Below are positions 8,173 to 16,460 of a DNA stretch of 64,000 nt, piece by piece. Numbering within the stretch: the stretch's first letter is position 1; each line of letters opens with the position of its first letter. Under the pieces are notes generated by a model. The model was not told where the DNA came from. It worked only from the letters and a program-made list of their open reading frames with translations, and ran no database searches. The position numbers and the translations under genes are program-made. Source of the DNA: JAFAGX01 sp035622175 (lineage in GTDB: Bacteria; Acidobacteriota; Terriglobia; Terriglobales; Acidobacteriaceae); the NCBI GenBank assembly GCA_035622175.1, contig DASPVV010000235.1, positions 57,462-121,461 of the forward strand, written 5' to 3'.

Positions 8173-9348
8173 ATGCGGGAAAAGGCGAGGGGAACTTGCA
8201 TGATCGCGGTGTGCTGCCTGGCGTTTGCCAGCGCCTGCACACGCTCCAACAGAGGGACTGTGGCTGCTGCTTGGGTCCCGAAGGCGGCCGCCGCTTACCT
8301 CGACGATCGAACCGCCTGGTGGATGGCATGGAACGGAGCCGCCCGCGATCACGGCACATTCTGCATCTCCTGTCATACGGCCCTGCCCTATGCTCTGGCT
8401 CGGCCGGCACTGCGCTCGACCCTAGCGGAGCAGGGACTCTCCCCGAACGAGCGCAAACTGCTCGACAACGTGGTCAAGCGCGTCCGTCTTTGGAACGAAA
8501 TTGGTCCATATTACAGCGATCAGGGTTACGACCCCAAGGCCACTGAATCCAGGGGGACAGAGGCCGTTCTCAATGCGCTCATTTTAGCTCGCTATGACTC
8601 TGAGCGCGGACAACTCGGCCCAGATACCCGGGCCGCACTTCGGAACATGTGGGCGCTTCAGCAAACCTCGGGGACGAACGCAGGCTCTTGGGGTTGGCTT
8701 CAGTTCGATGCGGAGCCCTGGGAAGCGAGCGATTCCGCGTATTATGGAGCTTCGCTCGCTGCCCTCGCTGCCGGAGTAGCTCCTGGCAACTATGCAGGGA
8801 GCCCGGAAACTCAGAATGCCCTCGCACTGCTGCGCGGCTACCTGCAGCGTAAGAGTGCAGACCAATCCACAATGAATCGTACTTTTCTGCTTTGGGCTTC
8901 CACCAAATTGCCAGGGTTGCTCGATCGCGAACAACAAGATGCCGTGATTGAGGAGGTTCTCGCTCGCCAACAAGCAGACGGTGGCTGGAGACTGGCCTCG
9001 ATTGCGTGGCGCTGGAGGGGTTGGACTGTCCAATCGTTGTTAGGAATGTGGTTCCGGGAGGATGGCACACCCCTCGAGGGCAAGAGCGACGGGGTAGCCA
9101 CGGGCCTCATCACCTTCGTTCTCGAAGAGGCAGGAGTTCCGCGTGAGAACGTCCAACTCCGGCGCGGGCTGTCCTGGCTGATCTCGAACCAAAACACGGC
9201 CGAAGGGTTTTGGCCCGCATCGTCAGTGAATCGGCGAAAGAGCAAAACGTCCGACACCGGACGCTTCATGAGTGATGCGGCGACGGCCTACGCCGTACTG
9301 GCGCTGACCGCGCAGCAAGCGTCGGTCGGTCCGCTAGCCGATGAGTGA
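8173..9348 (+). CDS. Lipoprotein with haem motif CISCH and a terpene-cyclase-like alpha-barrel region
   Basis: A protein of 391 residues. It begins with a lipoprotein signal (MREKARG, CCLAFASAC) and soon has one CxxCH motif within HGTFCISCHTALPYALA, expected for covalent haem c. The rest (about 100-380) is helical with repeats like squalene-cyclase/prenyltransferase barrels: GSWGWLQ, QQADGGWRL, GLSWLISNQN, GFWPASS. It therefore looks like an exported haem protein built on an alpha/alpha barrel rather than a real cyclase; no DxDD motif was seen. A TTG at 8158 or an ATG at 8200 (after AGGGGAAC) are alternative starts. The function is unknown. Confidence 0.7.
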   Translation: MREKARGTCMIAVCCLAFASACTRSNRGTVAAAWVPKAAAAYLDDRTAWWMAWNGAARDHGTFCISCHTALPYALARPALRSTLAEQGLSPNERKLLDNVVKRVRLWNEIGPYYSDQGYDPKATESRGTEAVLNALILARYDSERGQLGPDTRAALRNMWALQQTSGTNAGSWGWLQFDAEPWEASDSAYYGASLAALAAGVAPGNYAGSPETQNALALLRGYLQRKSADQSTMNRTFLLWASTKLPGLLDREQQDAVIEEVLARQQADGGWRLASIAWRWRGWTVQSLLGMWFREDGTPLEGKSDGVATGLITFVLEEAGVPRENVQLRRGLSWLISNQNTAEGFWPASSVNRRKSKTSDTGRFMSDAATAYAVLALTAQQASVGPLADE

Positions 9349-9375
9349 GCCTTGTCCCCCGGCAAAGGGTGCCGC

Positions 9376-10812
9376 ATGAAAGATTGTCGCCAATTCTACA
9401 TCAACGGGGAATGGGTCGCTCCGGCCAAAGCGCAAGAGGTGGCCGCGATTAACCCCGCCACGGAAGAACCCGTGGCGGCCGTCTCTCTCGGCGCCACAAC
9501 CGATGTAGACAGGGCCGTGGCAGCGGCAAAAGAGGCCTTCGAGCGGTCCGCGGAGGCAACCCTTGACGAACGTGTGACCCGGTTGCGTCGGATCATCGAA
9601 GTCTACAAGTCCAGGAGTGAGGAGATGGCTCAAGCCATTTCGCTTGAGATGGGGGCTCCCATCTCGCTGTCGCGAGCCGCGCAAGTTCCGGCCGGGCTGG
9701 CGCATTTATCGGAAATCGTGAGGGTGCTCGGACGCTTCCCTTTCGAGGAGCTCAGGGGTTCTACCCTCATGCGGAAAGAGCCCATTGGCGTCTGCGGTCT
9801 CATTACTCCCTGGAATTGGCCCATGAACCAGATCACCTGCAAAGTAGCACCGGCACTGGCGGCCGGTTGCACCATGGTTCTCAAGCCCAGCGAACTTGCG
9901 CCGCTTTCTTCCTATTTGTTCACCCAAATTTTGCACGAGGCGGGACTTCCGCCGGGCGTCTTCAATCTGGTCAATGGTGAGGGACCGACGGTTGGGGCGG
10001 CACTTGCCTCACACCCGGATGTAGCGATGGTTTCCTTTACCGGCTCCACGCGAGCCGGCATCGCCGTGGCTTCGGCCGCTGCTCCTACAGTGAAGCGGGT
10101 TACGCAGGAGCTCGGAGGCAAGTCGGCGCACATTATTCTGGACGATGCCGATTTCGAGAATGCGGTCAAAGAAGGGGTGCGATCCTGCTTCCGCAACACG
10201 GGCCAGTCCTGCAATGCTCCCACCCGCATGCTGGTTCCCCATGCCAAGGCGGCTAGCGTTGCCGCCCTGGCCAAGCACGTTGCCGAGAGCAGCGTGGTCG
10301 GGGACCCATTGTCGGATCGGACCCAGATTGGTCCGCTGGCGAGCCACGCCCAATTTGAAAAGGTCCAGGGCCTGATCACCCAAGGTATCAAAGAGGGGGC
10401 CACTTTGGTCACCGGTGGCGCCGGTCGCCCCGCGGGTCTCGCGAAGGGCTATTTTGTCAAGCCCACGGTTTTTGCCAATGTTCGTAATGACATGGCCATC
10501 GCTCGTAACGAGATTTTCGGTCCGGTACTGTGCATTCTCAGCTACGAGGATGAAAATGACGCCGTGCGGATTGCGAACGATAGTCCGTATGGCCTCGCTG
10601 GCTTCGTGACTTCCGGGGATGTCGATCGCGCACGTCGGGTTGCCAAGCGCATCCGATCGGGTAACGTGCACATCAACGGCGCACGAGTCGATTTCGGCGG
10701 TTGCTTTGGAGGGTATAAGCAGTCGGGCAACGGGCGAGAGTGGGGAGAAGCGGGATTGCAAGAGTTTCTGGAGCTCAAGGCCATTTTTGGTTACCAGTCG
10801 TCCACCACCTGA
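9376..10812 (+). CDS. NAD(P)-dependent aldehyde dehydrogenase
   Basis: A protein of 478 residues, full length for the ALDH superfamily. Seen in order: FYINGEWV at the start, ITPWNWPMNQI (cofactor loop), FTGSTRAG, QELGGKSA with the general-base Glu, NTGQSCNAPTRM with the catalytic Cys, NEIFGPVLCIL and the C-terminal GGYKQSGNGREWG. It oxidises an aldehyde to the acid in the cytoplasm; the substrate is not evident. The ATG at 9376 is preceded by AAAGGG at good spacing and starts 27 bp after the preceding gene, so the two are probably cotranscribed. Confidence 0.95.
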   Translation: MKDCRQFYINGEWVAPAKAQEVAAINPATEEPVAAVSLGATTDVDRAVAAAKEAFERSAEATLDERVTRLRRIIEVYKSRSEEMAQAISLEMGAPISLSRAAQVPAGLAHLSEIVRVLGRFPFEELRGSTLMRKEPIGVCGLITPWNWPMNQITCKVAPALAAGCTMVLKPSELAPLSSYLFTQILHEAGLPPGVFNLVNGEGPTVGAALASHPDVAMVSFTGSTRAGIAVASAAAPTVKRVTQELGGKSAHIILDDADFENAVKEGVRSCFRNTGQSCNAPTRMLVPHAKAASVAALAKHVAESSVVGDPLSDRTQIGPLASHAQFEKVQGLITQGIKEGATLVTGGAGRPAGLAKGYFVKPTVFANVRNDMAIARNEIFGPVLCILSYEDENDAVRIANDSPYGLAGFVTSGDVDRARRVAKRIRSGNVHINGARVDFGGCFGGYKQSGNGREWGEAGLQEFLELKAIFGYQSSTT

Positions 10813-11388
10813 ATACCCGGAAGTCGCTTGTACCAGCGCGTCGCTGAAGTTTGTAGCCTGATTTGTTACAATAACTTATGCATGGGTCACAGGCCGCCCA
10901 ACAGATGCGATAGTCAACCTCAAACCTTCCCCCTCCCGATTTACGTTCTCTCCCCCATTTACGGATCGGAAGATCAGCAGCGCGGAGGAGTTCCCGTTGA
11001 TGCAGAGGCGAGAGACCGGTATGAGGTCGAACCGGGCGGTGATTCCGCAATGGCACTTGCCCAACCCATCTGGCGCTCGCAGGCACGATATTGCTGGGCA
11101 GTTCGCTCTCCGCTGGCGAGAAATCCGCGCCATTGAATCTGGCGGTTTGGACCCGAAATACTCTGACTTGGGTGCTGACTCCTGGTTGGCAGTCCCGATG
11201 TTCGGAGAGATCGAAACCGGCGGGAAGTGGGATTCGATCGGGGGGGCAGGACCGTTCGGCCTGTCGATCGGGCCAGAAGCCTGTCGAGCTGTGCATAACC
11301 GCCGGGCGGTTAGAAGCCGCGATGGGTCGGTAATCGAAGAGAGATCTCAGCCAAGGCTTCGCGAAGCAAGGTAGAGGCAGGGGGGCGA
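10813..11388. promoter_or_regulatory. Long noncoding leader region with several palindromes
   Basis: This 576-bp gap precedes the aminotransferase gene. It holds a small hairpin CAGCG-CGT-CGCTG just after the dehydrogenase gene (about 10836-10848), a perfect 7+1+7 inverted repeat AACCGCC-G-GGCGGTT at 11297-11311, and a 12-bp palindrome GCTTCGCGAAGC at 11356-11367, 21 bases before the next start codon. Open frames here on both strands have no protein-like character. The palindromes are candidate operators, but no regulator gene is nearby. Confidence 0.4.
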
Positions 11389-12273
11389 TTGACAACCGGA
11401 AGCAACTGGTCGAAAACTTTGACTTACTTGGAAGGCAAATGGCACGAGGGCAACGTGCCAATGATGGGGCCGCGCACCCATGCGGCATGGCTTTGTTCGA
11501 TCGTGTTCGACGGCGCCCGAGCCTTTGAAGGTGTTATGCCAGATCTCGACCTTCACTGTGCGCGCGTGAACGACTCAGCCCAGAAGCTCTTTTTGAAGCC
11601 GGTGGTCTCGACCGACAAGTGGATAAGCCTAGCGAAGGAAGGCGTCGCACGCTTCGACGGTAAAACTGCACTCTACATCAGGCCTATGTACTGGGCGGAG
11701 CAGGAGGGACCCTGGGTTCAGGCCCACGACCCCGAATCCACTCGTTGGTGTCTGTCGATTTACGAAGCCCCGATGCGCACGCCCAAGGGATTTTCGATCA
11801 CTCTCTCCCCCTATCGCCGGCCGACGCTCGAAACCATGCCGGTCGACGCCAAGGCGGGATGTCTCTATCCCAATAATGCGCGCGCACTGTTTGAGGCTCA
11901 CTCGCGAGGCTTCGACAATGCCATCGTCTGCGACATGCTGGGAAACGTCGCCGAACTGGCCACGTCCAACATTTTCATGGTCAAAGACGGTGTGGTGTTC
12001 ACACCCGCCGCGAACGGTACCTTCTTGGCGGGAATTACCCGCCGGCGGGTGATCGGGCTTTTGCGCGACCACGGGGTGACCGTCATTGAGAAGACCATGA
12101 CGTACCGTGACTTCGAGACTGCGGATGAGATCTTCTCGAGCGGAAACTATTCGAAGGTGGTTCCGGCGACCCGGATCGGGGAGCGCACTCTCCCCTTTGG
12201 CCCGTTCTATGCCAAAGCTCGGGAACTCTACTGGTCATTCGCGCACTCTGATCGATCGGCGGCCGGAGCCTAG
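11389..12273 (+). CDS. ilvE: Class IV PLP aminotransferase, branched-chain type
   Basis: A protein of 294 residues with a TTG start preceded by AGGCAGGGGGG. Fold type IV landmarks are seen: AWLCSIVFDGARAFEG near the start, ALYIRPMYWA, KAGCLYPNNARAL with the PLP lysine, NVAELATSNIFMVKDG, and GTFLAGITRRRVI. Such enzymes move the amino group between glutamate and branched-chain 2-oxoacids (or D-alanine or aminodeoxychorismate in sister groups). Here it opens a set with a carrier-thioesterase protein and a thiamine-diphosphate enzyme, so it may supply an unusual amino acid for that set rather than bulk valine or leucine. Confidence 0.85.
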   Translation: MTTGSNWSKTLTYLEGKWHEGNVPMMGPRTHAAWLCSIVFDGARAFEGVMPDLDLHCARVNDSAQKLFLKPVVSTDKWISLAKEGVARFDGKTALYIRPMYWAEQEGPWVQAHDPESTRWCLSIYEAPMRTPKGFSITLSPYRRPTLETMPVDAKAGCLYPNNARALFEAHSRGFDNAIVCDMLGNVAELATSNIFMVKDGVVFTPAANGTFLAGITRRRVIGLLRDHGVTVIEKTMTYRDFETADEIFSSGNYSKVVPATRIGERTLPFGPFYAKARELYWSFAHSDRSAAGA

Positions 12274-12310
12274 GAGATCTTCCGACGGGAGACAGTTCGG
12301 GTGCTAGATC

Positions 12311-13285
12311 ATGAATAAAACCGCCTCAGCGACAACCGAAAGGCTGATTCCGATCTGGCAGCGCGTGCTGCAAGTCTCTTCGGTGGGGGTCGAGGATAAT
12401 TTCTTCGATCTGGGAGGAGATTCCGCGCTCGCCCTGGAACTGTTCGATGAGATTTCGCGTGCGTGGGGCCGGGATTTGCCGCCGGTGATGATTTACCACG
12501 CGTCGACCATCGCCGCCCTGGGGGCGTTGCTCGAAGAGCCGAGCGTTCCCCGCGTCCCGGCCCTGGTGCAATTGAAATCCGGCACATCCAACCCGCCGGT
12601 GTTTATTACCCACGGTCTGGGCGGCACGGTGATGGATTTCTTTCAAGTGCTCAAGCATGTCCGCACACCGCGTGCCATCCATGGGATGCAGGCCAAGGGC
12701 ATCGACGGTGTGGAGGAGCCGTTCGACTCCATCGAAGAAATGGCTCGATACTACCTGAAGGCGGTTCGCGCGCTGCAAGCGCATGGACCCTACCTTCTGA
12801 TTGGATATTCCCTGGGGGGCCTGGTCATTTTGGAAATGGCGCAACGACTGGCTGCGAACGGAGAAAAGGTAGCGCTGCTGGCCATGCTGGACTCGTACCC
12901 CCACATCCGCCGCTTGTCGAGAGGGCAGCGCCTCCGTTTGGCGATGCAGCAGATGCGGTATCGTATCTCCGGCGGGCGAAGTCTGTACACCATCCTTCAG
13001 TCTGCCAATGGCACTCGGTTGTCGTCGACCATGCAGCGCGTCCGAGACAGTGCCTTTTTGGCGTTGGAGCGTTATCAACCTAGGTTTTATCCCGGCAGCA
13101 TACGGTTTGTTCGCGCCGCCATCCCCAAAGACTTTCCCGCCGATCCTGCCGCCGTCTGGGGCCACTTGGCCGGCGAGTTTGTGGTTGAGACCGTGCCCGG
13201 CGACCACCTGGGAATTATGACCACTCACTACGAGGAGCTGGCCAACGTGCTGTCCCGATATTTGAGCGAAGCTCTTCCTTCCTGA
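12311..13285 (+). CDS. Carrier protein-thioesterase didomain protein (NRPS-like)
   Basis: A protein of 324 residues. Residues 10-75 form a peptidyl/acyl carrier domain with the phosphopantetheine Ser38 in DNFFDLGGDSALA. Residues 95-324 form a type I thioesterase with an apparently complete triad: Ser167 in GYSLGG, Asp194 in AMLDSYP and His299 in VPGDHLGIM. Such termination modules release or transfer an acyl or aminoacyl group bound to the carrier. There is no condensation domain and no adenylation domain in the same chain; the nearby ligase at 14850-16430 could load it. It begins 37 bp after the aminotransferase and ends 7 bp before the next gene, so they form one operon. Confidence 0.9.
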   Translation: MNKTASATTERLIPIWQRVLQVSSVGVEDNFFDLGGDSALALELFDEISRAWGRDLPPVMIYHASTIAALGALLEEPSVPRVPALVQLKSGTSNPPVFITHGLGGTVMDFFQVLKHVRTPRAIHGMQAKGIDGVEEPFDSIEEMARYYLKAVRALQAHGPYLLIGYSLGGLVILEMAQRLAANGEKVALLAMLDSYPHIRRLSRGQRLRLAMQQMRYRISGGRSLYTILQSANGTRLSSTMQRVRDSAFLALERYQPRFYPGSIRFVRAAIPKDFPADPAAVWGHLAGEFVVETVPGDHLGIMTTHYEELANVLSRYLSEALPS

Positions 13286-13292
13286 TAGACCG

Positions 13293-14837
13293 ATGAACGG
13301 TGCCGAATCCTTGGTTCGTACGTTGCTCGCCGGAGGGGTGAAGACCTGCTTCGCCAACCCCGGGACGTCGGAGATCCACATCGTTGCCGCCCTAGACCGA
13401 GTCTCGGAGATGCGCTGCGTGCTCGGACTTTTCGAAGGGGTTGTGACCGGAGCGGCCGATGGCTATGCGCGCATGGCCGGCAGGCCGGCTTCGACGCTTC
13501 TTCATCTCGGACCGGGCTTGGCCAACGGCCTTGCCAACCTGCACAACGCGCGCCGGGCAAGGGTTCCGATCGTCAACCTCATTGGCCAGCATGCCACCTT
13601 CCATGTGCCCCACGATGCACCGCTCACCTCCGATATTGAAGGGATAGCCCGGCCCTATTCGCGCTGGCTGCGGACCTCGGCAGCGACCCCCGAACTGGGG
13701 CGTGACGCAGCCGAGGCGATGATGGCTGCCCGGACGCCACCGGGCCAAATCGCCACCCTGATCGTCCCCGCCGACCTCGCCTGGAGTGAGGGGGGCAGAG
13801 TCGCCGCAATCTCGGCCGCACCGGTCGCACCTAGGCCCGCCGTGGAGAAGATCGAACACGCGGCCACCATGCTGCGCTCGGGCGTGCGCACAGCGGTCTT
13901 GCTCGCGGGCAACGGTCTTTACGGGCAAGGACTGAACCTTGCCGGACGAATCGCAGCGACCACGGGCGCAAAGCTCTTGTCTCCCTACCCTTTTACCCGT
14001 TTCGAACGAGGTGCGGGGATCCCCCCGGTCGATCGGGTGCACTACATCCTCGAACAGGCGAAGGAACAACTGAGGGAATTTCGACAGCTCATCCTGGTGG
14101 GATGTGCGACTCCGGTCGCGTATTTCGCTGCTCCCGGCAAGGATGCGGTGCTCTCCTCACCGGAATGTGACATCTATTCCCTGGCGACTCCCGGCGAAGA
14201 CTGCCTTGGTGCCCTCGAGGCCTTGGCATCCGCCTTGTCCGCGGACCACACTCCTCCTGTCGTCGAGCCAGCCCAGAGGCCGCCACTTCCTAAGGGCGCC
14301 ATCACGCTTGCTGGTCTTTCCGCCGCCGTAGGCGCACTCCTGCCGGAGAACGCCGTGGTGGTGGACGAATCGATGACCTCCGGCCGAGGGTTGATGGTGG
14401 CAACGAAGGGAGCTCCGCCTCACGAGTGGCTGGGAAATACCGGAGGCTCGATAGGTATCGCCTTGCCGCTGGCGGTGGGTGCGGCAATCGCCTCTCCCGA
14501 TCGGCGCGTGTTGTGCCTGACGGCCGATGGCAGCGCGATGTACACGGCGCAAGCGCTATGGAGTATGGCGCGCGAGGCTCTCAACGTAACCACGGTCGTG
14601 TTTGCGAACCGTGATTACGCCGTGCTGAAACGCGAGTTTTCCTATCTCGGGGTGGGTAATCCTGGGCCGCGAGCCCTGGACATGTTCGAGATTAACCGTC
14701 CCGATCTGGACTGGGTGCTCATGGCAAAGGGCATGGGCGTGCCCGGCACGCGGGTCAATTCGCTCGATGGCTTTGGGGAGGCGCTGCAGGCAGGATTGGA
14801 AGGGGAGGGGCCGACCTTGATCGAAGTACCCTTGTAG
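13293..14837 (+). CDS. Thiamine-diphosphate enzyme, acetolactate-synthase/benzoylformate-decarboxylase type
   Basis: A protein of 514 residues with the three-domain layout of the family. The N-terminal domain has FANPGTSEIH and the activating Glu in LFEGVVTGAADGYARM. The C-terminal diphosphate/metal site reads LTADGSAMYTAQ followed by FANRDY. It lacks a regulatory-subunit neighbour and is shorter than biosynthetic acetolactate synthases, closer to the IlvB-like/MdlC group. It would join or decarboxylate 2-oxoacids, which fits an upstream 2-oxoacid aminotransferase. Start ATG lies 7 bp after the carrier-thioesterase stop; the 3' end meets the convergent ligase gene with a 12-bp gap. Confidence 0.85.
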   Translation: MNGAESLVRTLLAGGVKTCFANPGTSEIHIVAALDRVSEMRCVLGLFEGVVTGAADGYARMAGRPASTLLHLGPGLANGLANLHNARRARVPIVNLIGQHATFHVPHDAPLTSDIEGIARPYSRWLRTSAATPELGRDAAEAMMAARTPPGQIATLIVPADLAWSEGGRVAAISAAPVAPRPAVEKIEHAATMLRSGVRTAVLLAGNGLYGQGLNLAGRIAATTGAKLLSPYPFTRFERGAGIPPVDRVHYILEQAKEQLREFRQLILVGCATPVAYFAAPGKDAVLSSPECDIYSLATPGEDCLGALEALASALSADHTPPVVEPAQRPPLPKGAITLAGLSAAVGALLPENAVVVDESMTSGRGLMVATKGAPPHEWLGNTGGSIGIALPLAVGAAIASPDRRVLCLTADGSAMYTAQALWSMAREALNVTTVVFANRDYAVLKREFSYLGVGNPGPRALDMFEINRPDLDWVLMAKGMGVPGTRVNSLDGFGEALQAGLEGEGPTLIEVPL

Positions 14838-14849
14838 AGAGCGGGGTGG

Positions 14850-16430
14850 TTAATGGGGGTTGGGGTTCTCGACCAACTTCGCGAGCTCCCCCTTAATCAC
14901 TTTTCCGGTGGCCGTCAGCGGCATGGTGGGAACCAGCAGGATCTGCGAAGGCCGTTTGTAGGGCGCCAGGTTTTGCGCGGCATGTTGCGCGAGCTCGGAT
15001 TCGGCAAGCGAATGTCCCGGCGCCGATTGCACAAAGGCAATGACTTCCTCATCTCCTTTGGTTCCTTCGACTGATCGTCCAATGACCGCAGACCGAGCGA
15101 CTCCGGGATAAGCGTTCAGCACGGCTTCGACTTCTGCCGGGTAGACGTTGAGGCCGAAGCGAACGATCAGTTCTTTCGTGCGCCCCACGATGAATAGATT
15201 TCCATTCTCCAGACGGGCGAGGTCGCGCGTGTTGAACCAGCCCTCGGCATCGATTGCGGCGGCCGTCTCCTCCGGGGCATGGTAGTAACCCTTCATGACA
15301 TTGGGGCCGCGCACGCGCAATTCGCCAACTTCTCCTTCGGCCACCTCTTGGCCCTGGTCACTCAGCAGCCGAATTTCCACTCCCGGCAGGACACGCCCCA
15401 CCGAGGTGTCGGTGCGAACCTCTCCCACTACCGCCTGGGAAATGTTGGGTGAGCATTCGGTCACCCCGTATCCGTTGTGAAGCGCCATGCCGAACAGGCT
15501 CTCTACCTGCGATTTGACCGCAGGCTGCAGGGGAGCGCCGGAAGAGGAAAGGATGCGAAGCAAGGGAAAGCGCAGCGATTTCCATCCCTTCAATTTTGCG
15601 TAGTCGAGCAAGAGGGAAAACATGGCGGGGGTGCCGAGCACCACCGTCAATCGCTCTTTCTCGAGGGCAGTGAGCAGGGCCACGGGATCGAAGCGGTGGG
15701 AGAGAAAAAGAGTCGCCCCGCTGATCAGCGAACCCAGCAGAACCACCGACAAACCGACCGCATGGGACATCGGCAGAACACCGTAAAGGCGATCTTCCGG
15801 CGTCAGGCTTCGAATCCGTGCCGAAACCGCCGCGACGAATAAAAGATTGCGGTGGGTCAACATGACGCCCTTGGGAAGGCCGGTCGTGCCGGAGGTGTAG
15901 ATGAGGGCGGCCACGCGATCCGGGATCTGCGCCTCGCTTGCCTCTGGCTGAACTTCTGGGTTCAGCGGACCGAGCATGACCTGACCTAAACCCGGCAAGT
16001 CGTGGACAGAGGCTCCATGCCGTTTGGCGTGCTCCCTGGCCTGTGGCGAAACGCTCGTGGTGTAAAGCACGCGACGAGCGCCGCAGTGCTTCGAGATCGC
16101 ATCGACTTCGCTGGCCGAAAGACGGGCATTGACCAGCACGGCCCACGCGTCCAGGGCGGCCAGGGCCAGGAGCGTGGCCACGAATGGACGGCAGTTCTCG
16201 CTAACCATCATGACCCGATCCCCCGGCCTTACGCCGGCGTCGAGCAGCCAGGTTCGGGTTGCAGCGACGCTCTCGGCCAGCTGTCGATAGGTACAAAGGC
16301 CACCCGAGTCCACCAACGCCAGCTGATCCGGGGACGATTCAGCCCACCCGCTGACCACGTCGCTGATGCGTTGCGGCAGATTGCGCAAGAGTTCGGCAAC
16401 GTTATCGTAGGTTTGGTTCGGTGATGCCAA
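14850..16430 (-). CDS. Adenylate-forming acyl/amino-acid ligase (AMP-binding superfamily)
   Basis: A stand-alone protein of 526 residues. Core motifs in order: ALIYTSGTTGLPKG (ATP phosphate loop), YGVTECSP, GWFNTRDLA, IVGRTKELIVRFGLNVYP hinge region, and the C-terminal catalytic Lys in TATGKVIKGEL. It activates a carboxylic acid as an adenylate and passes it to CoA or to a carrier pantetheine. No carrier domain is fused, but two carrier-thioesterase proteins and an ACP are encoded in the window. Whether the substrate is a fatty acid or a small acid cannot be read reliably. It is followed 25 bp upstream on the same strand by the Cys-rich duplicated protein. Confidence 0.9.
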   Translation of the reverse strand: MASPNQTYDNVAELLRNLPQRISDVVSGWAESSPDQLALVDSGGLCTYRQLAESVAATRTWLLDAGVRPGDRVMMVSENCRPFVATLLALAALDAWAVLVNARLSASEVDAISKHCGARRVLYTTSVSPQAREHAKRHGASVHDLPGLGQVMLGPLNPEVQPEASEAQIPDRVAALIYTSGTTGLPKGVMLTHRNLLFVAAVSARIRSLTPEDRLYGVLPMSHAVGLSVVLLGSLISGATLFLSHRFDPVALLTALEKERLTVVLGTPAMFSLLLDYAKLKGWKSLRFPLLRILSSSGAPLQPAVKSQVESLFGMALHNGYGVTECSPNISQAVVGEVRTDTSVGRVLPGVEIRLLSDQGQEVAEGEVGELRVRGPNVMKGYYHAPEETAAAIDAEGWFNTRDLARLENGNLFIVGRTKELIVRFGLNVYPAEVEAVLNAYPGVARSAVIGRSVEGTKGDEEVIAFVQSAPGHSLAESELAQHAAQNLAPYKRPSQILLVPTMPLTATGKVIKGELAKLVENPNPH

Positions 16431-16460
16431 TTCGCCCTTTCCGGGAACGCGATGGTCGGC

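Noticed and set aside
10775..11488. Minus-strand open frame of 237 codons in the noncoding gap
   Set aside because: No family motifs, Arg/Pro/Ser-rich composition, and it overlaps the ends of two solid genes on the other strand.
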